Below are positions 53,846-63,372 of a stretch of DNA of 64,000 nt, in pieces. Origin of the DNA: Cephalopachus bancanus. Taxonomy: Eukaryota; Chordata; Mammalia; Primates; Tarsiidae. Position numbers and translations under genes: made by a program. Positions within the stretch are counted from its first letter, which is position 1; each line of letters starts with the position of its first letter. The stretch covers positions 4,340,001 through 4,404,000 of the forward strand of contig JAPVLO010000056.1 in the NCBI GenBank assembly GCA_027257055.1, given 5' to 3'. The notes under the pieces were generated by a model. It was not told where the DNA came from, did no database searches, and saw only the letters and a program-made list of their open reading frames with translations.

Positions 53846-54448
53846 AGGACTTCTCTAATATGAAAAACATAGAAGAATGACTGAAAAAAATAAATAAACA
53901 GTCTCAGGGTTAAGTGGAACAATATCAAAAGATTTAACATTTATATCCAGAAGAGAGAAAAAAAGAGATTAGTAACAGAAAAGTATTATTTAAAATAATG
54001 GCTGAATCTTCTCAGATATGATGAAAGATATGGAGCTACAGTTTCAAAAAACTCAGTAAACCCCAAGCAAGATAAACTCAAAGTAAAACATGTCAAGTCA
54101 CATTTTGAGCAAAGTTTAATTTTCAAAATCTTGAAATTAAGGAGAGAAAACTGGGGAACAATGCTTGCATGTTTCTCATCAGAAACCATAGAGACGAGAA
54201 GACAGTGAAATCGCATTTTACAGGGCTATGAGAACTACAAACCCAGAATTCTATACCTAGTGAAAATATCTTTCAGGAGCAAAAATTGAGATTCCCTCAG
54301 ATAAAGGGAAACTAACAAAATGTGTTACTGGTAGAACTTCTCTAAAAAAAAGTGCTACAAGGTCTTTGGGTGAAAAAGAAATGACAGCAAAAAAAAGCTT
54401 AGACTTCAGGAATGAAGAAATAACAAGATAAAAATAGAAAGGCACAAA

Positions 54449-54727
54449 TTGCCAATATCAGGAACAATAACAACAAAAAGGATATTACTACAGAACTCAC
54501 AGACATTAAAGAATAGCAGAGATATTATAAACAAATTCAATAATGTAGATAAAATGGACCAGTTCCTTAAAAGACACAAACTACCAAAAGTCATTCATGA
54601 AGAAATATATAACCTTCATAGTCCTACTATTACAGAAATTGAGTTTATAGTTAAAAAGCTCCCAACAAAGAAAAGTTTGGGTTCCAGTAGTTTCACTGAT
54701 GAATTGTATCAAACATTAAAGAAATAG
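54449..54727 (+). pseudogene. L1M ORF2 reverse-transcriptase relic
   Basis: A 93-codon frame contains 'NKFNNVDKMDQFLKRHKLPK', 'TITEIEFIVKKLPTKKSLG' and 'SSSFTDELYQTLKK', the L1 ORF2p stretch just before the reverse-transcriptase palm ('KLPTKKSPGPDGFTAEFYQ' type). 'SSSFTDELYQ' replaces 'PDGFTAEFYQ'. It is a fragment of the same L1M. Confidence 0.9.
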
Positions 54728-55329
54728 TATTCGTTATATATAATCTTTCAGAAAATAGAGAAAAAGGAACATTCCCAACTCATTTTATGTGATCAACATG
54801 AGCCTGACACCAAAACCAGACAAACACAATGCAAAAAAATTAAACAAATTATTAACGAATCAAATCTAGCCATATATAAAAAGAATAGTAATTCAAAACC
54901 ATGTGGGATTAATATGAGGAATGGGAAGGTGAGTCACCATTTAAAGATCAAAGGCTTTAATCCACCATATTAACAGACTAAAGAAAACAACATGACAATA
55001 GATGCAGAAAAAGCAACATTTTCACAATACACTCAGCAAACTAGAAATAGTAGAGAACTTCCTTAACCTGAGGAAGAGGATCTGGGAGCATATAGCTACA
55101 TACTGCTGCTACATGAATAAATCTCAAAGATACAGTGTTGATGGAAAAGGAAATTATAAGATATTTATATCATGATATCGTTTACATAAAGTTGTATTAT
55201 ATGCAAAACTACTACTTATTGCTTATGGATAAAATATAAATGTTTGCAAGGGAACAGCAAACAGTAAAATCAGAATAGTGGCCACATATGGGGAGGGAGA
55301 AAAAGTAACAGAACTGGGGATTGGCACAA

Positions 55330-55645
55330 GGGGCCACAACTTTATTATCATGCTTGAACTCTTTTTTAAAAATCTGCCTTAAACATGACAAAATGCTAGG
55401 ATTTGAAAAGCAAAAATGGAAGAAACATGATAATTCATGACATTGGCCTCTACATTTTCCTGCACGGTGAGCATTTTATAATTTTTAAAAATATATAAAT
55501 ACTAAACATTTAAGATATATGAATACTGTGATAAAAGTGTCCGCATGATCTTATGGAAGCCCAAAACCTCAAGGAGGAGGGCAGGATACTGGATCATGGG
55601 GGCTTCCTGCAGACGATGCTAATAATTCTTGAACAGTTGACATAT
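55330..55645. other. No recognisable gene or repeat
   Basis: AT-rich L1-like remnants may extend to about 55500; nothing gene-like. Confidence 0.35.
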
Positions 55646-55660
55646 GCCAAGCCGTGTCTT

Positions 55661-55967
55661 TTTTTTTTTTTTTTTTTTGAGTTGGAGTCTCACTCTGTCA
55701 CTGGAGTGAGTGGCAGACTGGAGTGCAGTGGCAGCTCCCGGCCACCACAGCCTCGACCCGCTGGGCTCCGGCGATCCTTCCGCCTCAGCCTTCCAAGTAG
55801 CTGGAACTACAGGCACGCGCTACCATGCCCAGCTGATTTTTGATTTATTGTAGAGATGAGGTCTTGCCAAGTTGCCCAGGCGGGTCTCGAACCTGTGGGC
55901 TCAGGCAATCCATTCATCTCAGCTTCCCAAGGTGCAGGATTACAGACTGAGCCACCGAGCCCGGCTT
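55661..55967 (-). mobile_element. Alu SINE, local variant, antisense, with internal duplication
   Basis: CAAGCCGTGTCTT is at 55648-55660 and 55968-55980, a perfect 13-bp target duplication. The element has an 18-T start, 'CTCGACCCGCTGGGCTCCGG', 'CTGATTTTTGATTTATTGTA' and 'GACTGAGCCACCGAGCCCGG'. A 17-18 bp unit ACTGGAGTG(C)AGTGGCAG is tandemly duplicated (55700-55716, 55717-55734) compared with sister copies. Confidence 0.97.
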
Positions 55968-56149
55968 CAAGCCGTGTCTTAAAGTAGTAACTTCTAGAAG
56001 TAGTAACTGATTTCTTTTACACAACGACCCTATGAGGTCTGCTCATCTATCCACCTGCTTGCCACTTGCAAAGCAGGCTGGTTAAGCTGGGAGAAAACCT
56101 AATTCTCCCTGTCCTGTGCGTGACTAAATTCTTCTGTAGTTTCGCTTTT

Positions 56150-56515
56150 AAAAAAATTTTTTATTCCAATAGCTTTAAGGGGTTACAATTAGTTTTTGGT
56201 CTGGGATTTACTTGTGCCTTTCACCCCTGTCTGTGCACATTGTACTGCATGGGTGATTTTTTGGGGGGTGGGTCCCTCCATCCCTTCCTTCCGACCTCTT
56301 CTGCGTCTTCAATGTCCATTACACCATTCTCTTTGTCTTTGTGGATCCTTGGTTTAGCAGTCACTTATAAGTGAGAACATACAGTGTTTGGTTTTCTGTT
56401 CCTGTGTCAGTTCACTTAGGATGATGTTCTCCAATTCCATCCAAGTTGCTGCAAAAGACATTACTTTGTTATTTTTGTAAGCTAAATAGTATTCCGTAGT
56501 GTATATACACCACCG
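56150..56515 (-). mobile_element. L1 3' end, antisense, different subfamily
   Basis: 'ATAAGTGAGAACATACAGTG', 'AGTTCACTTAGGATGATGTT', 'CTCCAATTCCATCCAAGTTG' belong to L1. The 3' UTR 'AAGGGGTTACAATTAGTTTT' differs from the main local family. Confidence 0.92.
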
Positions 56516-57000
56516 ATTTCTCTTTTGTAATTTCTGAAGGCCAGTGCAGATTTGGCTTGACATTTCCCACAGCATCTACATAGCACCTGAGGGCCTGGAG
56601 TTTGGATTCCTTGAGAAGATAAGAACTGGCCATAGTTTTAGACACGATCCTCACTACTGGGGCAGGAAAATTAGAAAATTACAGACAGTGGAGTGAGGTT
56701 TTCATAAAACTCAGTTTATTCAGTTGAATAAACTTTCTTTTATCATGTGTGCTTTTCCAAAGGGTATGTGGTTAAAATCTGTTTTTATGCAGGGATAGTG
56801 ACATTAGATGGTAAATTAATTGATTTCCAATGTTCTTGTTTTGCCAAATAAAAAGTTGGCAACACTCAGTCAGTGCCTCAAAGTTATTTTTATGTTTTTC
56901 TGCTCAGTTAAATTAAAAAAAAATATCTGAGAACAACTGTTATAGAGAAGAGAGCTTTTAAGTCTCAAAAACATGTGTTTTTAGTTCTGTCACTTATATT
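56515..57000. other. No recognisable gene or repeat
   Basis: AT-rich unique-looking sequence. Confidence 0.35.
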
Positions 57001-57260
57001 AGCTCTACAACCAGAATGGAAGTCCCTGAACTCTGGTAAATCTTGGTTTCTTCACTAAAATGGGATAATTTTATTCACCATAGAGAAACTGCGAGGATGA
57101 AATGAGTAAATAGCATTTAGGGGCTTGGTTCCTACATGGTTCTCTCCAGGTTTATTCTTCACCCTCTCCCTTCCTGGCAGGCAGGAACTGGATTTTATTT
57201 GCATGCTCTGACAATCACTCAGTTGAGATCTGGATCATAGTAAGTGCTCAGAAATGGTTA
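57000..57260 (+). repeat. MIR fragment followed by L2 3' fragment
   Basis: 'TTCACTAAAATGGGATAATT' and 'CTGCGAGGATGAAATGAGTA' (MIR, to ~57120), then 'AGGCAGGAACTGGATTTTAT', 'TAGTAAGTGCTCAGAAATGG' (L2 or MIR tail). Confidence 0.65.
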
Positions 57261-57261
57261 A

Positions 57262-58370
57262 AAATCATGAGATACAGTGTCACACTCATTTAGGATAGCT
57301 ACCATCCAAAAAAAAAAAAACAACACACCCCAGAAATTGACAAGTATTGATAAAGATGTGAATAAATCAGAACTCTTTTTTTTTTTTTTGAGTTGGAGTC
57401 TCACTCTGTCACCCAGACTGGAGTGCAGTGGCCACTCCCGGCCACCGCAGCCTCGACCTGCTGGGCTCCGGCGTTCCTTCCGCCTCAGCCTTCCGAGTAG
57501 CCGGAATTACAGGCACGCGCTACACGCCCGGCTGATTTTTTTTTTTTTTTTTTGATTTATTGTAGAGATGAGGTCTCGCTGCCCAGGCGGGTCTCGAACC
57601 CGCGGGCTCAGGCAATCCACTCACCTCAGCCTCCCAAAGGCGCGGGATTACAGGCTGAGCCACCGAGCCCGGCTAATCATAACTCTTGATGTGGATAAAT
57701 TGGAATCTTTGTGCACTGCTGGTAGACATGTGAAATAAAGAGTGTAGTCACTGTGCAAAACAGTGTGGCCATTTCCCCCCAAAATATCAAATTACCAGAG
57801 GATCCAACAATTCTACTTCTGCATGTATACCCAAAAGAAACAAAGGCAGGGACACGAACATATATGAGCACACCTATGTTCATAGCTGCACAATTCACAA
57901 TAGAAAAAAGCTGTAAGCAACTCAGCTGTCCATTAGCAGATGAATGGGCAGACAAGATGTGGTATAACCATACAATGGAATATTATTCAGCCTTTAGAAG
58001 GAAGGAAATTCTGCAACATGCTGCAACATGGATAACCCACGAGGATATTACACTAAATGAAATAAACCAGGCACAAAAGGACAAATAATGTATATTCTTA
58101 TGCATATGAGGGATTCAGATTTGTAGAAACAGAAAGTAGAATGACGGTTGCCAAGAGCTGGGGGGAGAGGGGAAACAGAGAGTTATTGTATAATGGGTAT
58201 GGAGTTTCTGTTTTGCAAGATGAAGAGTGTTCTGGGACGGATGGTGGTGATGGCTGCACGACAATGTGAATGCACTTAACATCACTGAATTGTATACTTG
58301 AACATGGTTAAAATGGTACATTGTGTGCTATAGGTGTTTTACCAAAATTAAAAATAAAAAATTTAAAACA
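57262..58370 (+). mobile_element. L1M 3' end split by an Alu
   Basis: 'GAGATACAGTGTCACACTCA' before the Alu and, after it, 'GCACTGCTGGTAGACATGTG', 'AATTCTACTTCTGCATGTAT', 'CAATGGAATATTATTCAGCC', 'GAATTGTATACTTGAACATG' and a poly(A)-rich end at 58350-58370. This is a coherent ORF2-end and 3' UTR of an old L1. Confidence 0.95.
57378..57674 (-). mobile_element. Alu SINE, local variant, antisense, inside L1M
   Basis: AATCAGAACTCTT (57365-57377) and AATCATAACTCTT (57675-57687) form a 13-bp duplication with one mismatch. 'CTGGGCTCCGGCGTTCCTTC', 'CCGAGTAGCCGGAATTACAG', 'GGGTCTCGAACCCGCGGGCT' keep many CpGs, suggesting this is one of the youngest Alus here. A run of 18 T (57536-57553) replaces the five T seen in sister copies between the arms. 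Confidence 0.97.
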
Positions 58371-59215
58371 GAACAAAAATGTAATGGTCTGATAAATGAA
58401 GGAGCTAATAGACAAATAAGGACAAAGATAGAGTTACAAGGATGCCCGAGTTGAGAAACATCCAAGAAATGGTGAGTGTGCTTGCTTCTCAAAAAAAGAC
58501 AGCTGAGGCCCGCTTGCCTGCAGTAGAGTGAGTGAGGGGGAGGATGGGGGAAATAAGGGTTGTGGGGCGGCCAGGAGGCGGGTCATGCAGGACTCCCTAG
58601 GACTCAGCCTTTTGTTTTAATGGAATATGATGGGATGCGATGGGAAGGTAAGGCAGTAAATGACTGAATGTAAGGAGTCCTGGGAGCCCAGAAATGTGTC
58701 CGGTTGCCGTGGACTGGTAGTAGAGTGTCTGTATCTGCCCCTCCTGCACCCCCCACCCCCACCCCAAGCACACACCTGCTCCTAGGACTGAGTTGACCTG
58801 CAGAGCATCCCGGGCCCCGTGGATTCTCGGCTCATACCCCTCCACCCTTGCATGTCCTGACCATGACTTTGCATGGACAAGGGGAAGTGTTTGCCTTCCC
58901 CAGAGACAGCCGGGGACTCTGGCACAAAAGCAGATCTCTTCTCTTGGTTTCTAACGTGGGAGGAGGAAGTGTGAAGGGTGGAGGAGCTGTTTCTTTTGCC
59001 ACACAATTAGATTAGAAAGCAGCTGGCTGCTCAAGGCAGGAGCCCAGCACGCAGGTCAGGTCTTCAGGAGAGTCATCTTGCTGGGTGGCCCAATCTTGCA
59101 CTGGAGGGACTTAGTTTTGAAACTTGATGTCTTAGCTTCCTATATCCTTGAGAAAAGGCCGATGGTGCACGTCACATGAAAGCCCAAACTAGATTCCAGA
59201 AACTCGCCCTCATAC
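58370..59215. other. No gene; G/C-rich patches and possible L2
   Basis: A purine-rich G-run zone spans 58525-58590. 'GGATGCGATGGGAAGGTAAG' (58633) may be an L2 antisense scrap. C-rich 'CACCCCCCACCCCCACCCC' at 58747 is low complexity. Confidence 0.4.
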
Positions 59216-59350
59216 CATTCCTGTATTCACACATTCATTCACTGAGCACCTACTATGCATCAGACACCAGGCCTTGGGAATATACACGTAGACCCTATCC
59301 TTGAGTTGCTCATAGAATCAATGATGAAATAAAATAAACCTTTAATCATA
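59215..59350 (-). mobile_element. L2 LINE 3' end, antisense
   Basis: 'CATTCATTCACTGAGCACCT', 'ACTATGCATCAGACACCAGG' in reversed order. Confidence 0.88.
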
Positions 59351-59404
59351 CTATAGTGAGTTAACTACTATGGTATAATAGTAATAAAAAAGGTAAAAAT
59401 ACAT

Positions 59405-59640
59405 TGGCTGATATTTATTACGACTACACACGTACTGTATGTCAGACATTGTTCTGGGTGATTTACATACATGGACTCATTTAACCCTTAGGAAAACCCA
59501 GTCAAGTGGGTACTATTATTAGCCTATTTTACAGATGATAATACTAAAGCACAGAGAGTACTAAGTGGCAAAGACACAATGAAGTTAGGAAATGGTGTAG
59601 CCAGGAATAGCAAGCAGGGCAGCCTGGTTCCAGAGTTCTA
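59405..59640 (-). repeat. MIR SINE, long copy
   Basis: 'TTTTACAGATGATAATACTA', 'GGTGATTTACATACATGGAC' and 'AATGGTGTAGCCAGGAATAG' in antisense order. Confidence 0.92.
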
Positions 59641-59649
59641 CCTGCAAGA

Positions 59650-59970
59650 CTACTGCCTCCGCATGGGAACACAGAGGAGTATGGGTTAGGTACGTTTCTT
59701 AAAGAAGGTGGTGCCCAGCCTGAGTGTCATAGAATGACAAGACATTGACTAAGCAGCAGGAGAAGGGGACAGAGGATTGGTAAGGACTTTTACCCACCAA
59801 TCAAAAGTTTCCCATGGAACTGCAAATGGGAAACAGAGGAAAATGACAGAGCGTGTGCATTCTAGAGAACGCACAAAGGGGAGAGGTAGGAGACCACAGG
59901 CCAGAAGGGAAGGCCTGGGGCAGGATTCTGGAGGGGAAAATGGGCGGGCTTGTTTCATTAGGCACTGGGG
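59650..59970 (-). mobile_element. Probable L2 LINE fragment, antisense
   Basis: 'CTTAAAGAAGGTGGTGCCCA' (59698) and 'CAGCCTGAGTGTCATAGAAT' resemble reversed L2 ('GGAGGTGACATTTGAGC'). Decayed. Confidence 0.5.
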
Positions 59971-59979
59971 TATCAAGGT

Positions 59980-60570
59980 AGGGTTTTCACACCTGCAGCA
60001 ATGTGATTGCAATCACCACTTTAAGGTTTTTGCTGAAGTTTTATTTACAGTTGGTGTGGACTCATACTAGCCAATGTGAGAATCATGGTAGTTTTTGTCT
60101 GACCAGTCTGGGGATTCTCCATTTGCACCCTCTTCCCATATCTATTCTCTGGTGCCATAGAGAGGCTGACACCTCTGATTGTGTCAGGAGTACTCTCTTG
60201 CCTTCTGTCTTCCGGTTGGGTTTAACCAATGGCAGCCATCAGCAAAAGATTCCAGGGTGGCAGGAGAGAGAGAAGCTGGGACTCTCCCTGGCTCTCCTGC
60301 TGCTCCTTCCTGGGCAGGGTGTGTCAGTGTCTGGGGTCCTCTACTTCCACAGCTTCTGCCAGCAGCTCCTCCTCCATGGCTCCTGCAATACTTTACCCTC
60401 CTCTTGTCCCATTAGGTTAGGGGTAGTAACAGCTCCCCATTGCTGCAAGTCCCCTGGTGCCTCAATATCCCTTATTTGTTCCCTTAACCCTGCCCCATCC
60501 CTGTAAATTGTCCCTTAATTAAATCCACTTTCAAATGCCAGCAGGGCGAGTCTTCTTTTCCTTGCTGATA
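59980..60570 (+). mobile_element. Possible old LTR-like repeat
   Basis: 'CCATTGCTGCAAGTCCCCTG', 'CCTGCCCCATCCCTGTAAAT' and 'TTAATTAAATCCACTTTCAA' recall the 3' part of a common mammalian repeat that ends with an ATTAAA signal. The open frame of 167 codons here would then be incidental. The class cannot be settled by eye. Confidence 0.35.
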
Positions 60571-60646
60571 ACTAGTCATGCTAAGAACTTGTCAGGTAAC
60601 AATGACCTTTTATTAAATACCGACTGTGTGCTTGGGGGCTTAAATA

Positions 60647-60647
<1 letters not shown>

Positions 60648-60694
<47 letters not shown>
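60648..60694. repeat. (TG)n microsatellite
   Basis: About 21-23 GT units, followed directly by an antisense MIR. Confidence 0.97.
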
Positions 60695-60697
<3 letters not shown>

Positions 60698-60875
60698 ATG
60701 CTTCATGTAATTCTTACTACAGCCCTATGAGTTATTCATTTTCAAGAAATTGAGGCAGGCACAGAGATGCTAAGTAATGTGCCCAAGACTGTGTAAGCAT
60801 CTTGTCCAGAATCACACAGCTAGTCAGGAACAAAGTTAGAATTTAAACTCAGGTCTCTGGATTCCAAAGCTTATC
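60695..60875 (-). repeat. MIR SINE
   Basis: 'CCAGAATCACACAGCTAGTC', 'ATGTAATTCTTACTACAGCC' in antisense order. Confidence 0.9.
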
Positions 60876-61700
60876 CACTGTCCACTGTGCTGGGTCACTG
60901 AGTAAATTATTAATGAATGTTTATTCTGTCAGACTCTAGAAAACCAGTAAAAACAGCAACAGTAAAATCTCTAGGGGAAGCGGGGATGGGGTACGCCGTG
61001 AAAAATATACGTGTTGTTGAGGAGTGGTGTGTCTTTAGGTAAAAGTTTGGAACTTTGCCATTCACGCAGTGCTGGAAAACATAATGGTGTGTGATTCCCC
61101 CGAATACCACTCACTTCACAACGTGCAGTTCCTCTGTAAAGGGAACCCAGCCCTTACTAAGTTCTGAAAGAAGAGGAAACTCATCACTCCAGACCCACAG
61201 CAGAAAGCATAAGGGTTTATTTATAGAGAAGAACTTTATTACTTTTAAAAATCACTTGTGGGTTTCTGCACCAAAGCTTAGGAAAATGTGCATGTTGGTT
61301 GCCAGGGGTCAAGGGAAACCACCCTGTTTTCTTGACTGTGCTGTGGCTGAAACAGCCCTTCCCAAAAACAAGACGTCGGGGAAGGAAAGGCAAAACTGGT
61401 GGGAGGTTTTAAAATGCTGTGGTTTGCTTTTTATTTTTATTTTTTTCAGCCTTTGGGGCTGAAGAAGGCCATGGGATGGGTTGTACAATCGACCTGAAAC
61501 GTCGTGCCTCTTGCATTGAGAGCTCCTGGGACTGCCCTCACATGACTCATGCCTTTCCCTACTTGCCTCAGATCTCTTGTCCAGGCCCATCTGCAAAGGG
61601 CGGTAATAGTAACAACACAGCAGTGATAACGCCTTGACCACAGACTTCAGCAGCAATTTCTATTCTATAAAAGCCTTTCCTATTCTAACAGAAATGGCTG
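60875..61700. other. No recognisable gene or repeat
   Basis: Frames of 115-123 codons on both strands overlap without family resemblance. Confidence 0.35.
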
Positions 61701-61985
61701 CCCTCATCCTAAGTGCCAGGATCTTCTCTCTCATGATTTGATTTCATCTTAACGACAACCCTTTGCAGACATTAGTTTGTTATCCTTATCTGACAATGAA
61801 TGAGGCTCAAAAAGTTAAACAATATGTCTCAAGTCACAACAGTAGGGAAACAAGCTGAGGTATAAAGTCGGGCGTCTTGTGCTTCAGAACAGTGCTGGGA
61901 ATTGGCATTGTCATCCCATTTTCCAGATGAAGAAACCAAAGTAGAGAGAGGTGGAAGGAATGCTACAGACCAGGACCCAAGATGA
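61700..61985 (-). repeat. Two antisense MIR fragments
   Basis: 'ATCTGACAATGAATGAGGCT' and 'CTCAAGTCACAACAGTAGGG' (to 61885), then 'CCCATTTTCCAGATGAAGAA' (61915) starts a second partial copy. Confidence 0.75.
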
Positions 61986-62007
61986 CCGCCGGGCAGTGCT
62001 CCATCCA

Positions 62008-62525
62008 GGGCAGGGGTCCCCAACTCCTGGACCCATCCGTGGCCTGTCAGGAACCCGGCTGCACAGCAGGAGGTGAGAAGTGGGAGAACCAGTGAAGCTT
62101 CATTTGTATTTACAGCCCGCTCCCCATCGCTTGTATTACCGCCTGATCAGCACTGAAAAGGCTGATTCCATTCCCAACCTCCTGTCTTTGTAAAAAAGTA
62201 GGGTTTTCTGCAGTGACAGCAACCAAATGAAAATACAGAGTAGACTGGACACAAGCAACACACTTCAGGTGTCACTGTCTCCCATCATCCCCAGATGGGA
62301 CCATCTAGTTGCAGCAAAACGAGCTTGGGGCTCTCACTGATTCTGCATTATGGTGAGTTGTATAATTATTTAAGTATATATTACAATGTAATAATAATAG
62401 ATATAAAGCACACAATAAGTGTAATGTGCTTGAATCATCCCCAAATCATCCCCCACCCCCAAGTCTGTGGGAAAATTCTCTTTCACGAAATTGGTCCCTG
62501 ACACCGAAAAGGTTGGGGACTGCAG
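62008..62525 (+). mobile_element. MER1-type (hAT-Charlie) DNA transposon
   Basis: The left end CAGGGGTCCCCAACTCCTGG and right end 'AAAAGGTTGGGGACTGC' are inverted (GGTCCCCAAC vs GTTGGGGAC). 'GGCTGCACAGCAGGAGGTGA' and 'CACGAAATTGGTCCCTGACA' are MER1 landmarks. It includes the decayed end of a transposase (62214-62340). Confidence 0.92.
62214..62340 (+). pseudogene. hAT transposase C-terminal relic in MER1
   Basis: The plus frame beginning at about 62214 reads MKIQSRLDTSN and then LSPIIPRWDHLVA, ending at a TGA. 'SRLD...LR(V)SLSPI.PRWD' is the end of Charlie transposases of the MER1 source. Only some 40 codons remain. Confidence 0.75.
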
Positions 62526-63030
62526 ATCTAGGGATACGTGACTGAGTCTCAGGAGACTATAATTCATGACAGTGCCAGACCAATCAGCCAGACAGACCAT
62601 TGCTGGGCAACCCAGCCAATCACAAACTGTTTGTTTTAGACCCAAAATGTGCCCACAGTTGCTCAGATATGTCCACAGGCTTGCCCTATGATACTGTCAA
62701 GCCTCCTATATGTTTTAAAAGTAGAGGTCTCAGTCTCCCCCAAAAGCCAAGGGGTGGTGCTCACATCTGACTTAAAAGGTCCTAACCTTAAATAGGATAG
62801 TTCTAAATTCACCACATTTGGTCCCAGGAGGAATCAGAGCCAGAGAAAATGCTCTTACCTGGAACACCACTTCACTGACTCTTGTTGTCCTGTGTGTCTC
62901 ATGCACGGAACATCATTTACTACTGTGTGTCCTCAGACAAGCTACTGAACCTCTCTGAGGCTAGTCTTCTTCAAAAGACTGATTTAAATTTTCATACTCA
63001 GGAGTTCATTTTTCTCTAAAAACTTGCGCT
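62526..63030 (+). other. Unassigned; tandem CCAAT boxes
   Basis: CCAAT occurs at 62579 and 62615 on the plus strand, with 'ACAGACCATTGCTGGGCAAC' between. 62920-62975 is a sense MIR scrap ('CAGACAAGCTACTGAACCTC'). The CCAAT pair could mark an old LTR promoter but no poly(A) region or termini are seen. Confidence 0.35.
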
Positions 63031-63033
63031 GAG

Positions 63034-63166
63034 ACCATCTAGTTGTAGCAAAATGAGTTCAGGGCTCTCACTGATTCTGCATTCTGGTGAGTTGTATAAT
63101 TATTTAAGTATATATTACAATGTAATAATAATAGATATAAAACGCACAATAAATGTAATGTAATAA
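63034..63166 (+). mobile_element. Partial second MER1 copy
   Basis: Matches the 62303-62435 part of the neighbouring MER1 at about 91%, sharing 'GGGCTCTCACTGATTCTGCA' and 'TATAATTATTTAAGTATATA'. Neither MER1 terminus is present. Confidence 0.9.
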
Positions 63167-63264
63167 TGTAATCACTAGGGTTTTCTGAGCCTACAGAGAC
63201 ATGGGGTGGGACTGGTGCAAAAGAAAAAATATATATACTAAAACTCTAAATCTTCCACCAAGGT

Positions 63265-63372
63265 TCACAGCTTATTTATTTTTTATTTGTTTGTTTGTTT
63301 GTTTGTTTGTTTTAAAGCACAATTTATTGAGAGGATAGAAAAGCTCCCACAGTGGGAGGGGACTCACAGCTT
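63265..63372 (-). mobile_element. Second polyadenylated retrocopy of an ERV LTR R-region, antisense
   Basis: On the minus strand a 5'-truncated insert of about 50 bp reads '...CTGTGGGAGCTTTTCTATCC' then 'TCTCAATAAATTGTGCTTT', followed by a tail of (AAAC)n (plus-strand (TTTG)n, 63285-63312). The signal AATAAA is the reverse complement of 63323-63328. TCACAGCTT is on both sides (63265-63273 and 63364-63372). Same layout as the 34.0-kb insertion but opposite orientation. Confidence 0.75.

Larger units (their letters stand above)
52960..55330 (+). mobile_element. Decayed old L1 (L1M) with deletions
   Basis: Order of recognisable pieces: upstream/ORF1 leader ('GACCCAGATAGTGGGATATC', 53384), ORF1-end ('CTCATCAGAAACCATAGAGA', 'CCCAGAATTCTATACCTAGT'), ORF2 reverse-transcriptase zone (see 54449-54727) and the ORF2 end ('ACATGAATAAATCTCAAAGA', 55112). 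It spans 2.3 kb where a full element would be over 6 kb, so large deletions have occurred. A hAT-like element sits at 53620-53845. Confidence 0.85.

Noticed and set aside
60003..60506. 167-codon plus-strand open frame
   Set aside because: It lies in sequence resembling an old LTR-like repeat and shows no domain.
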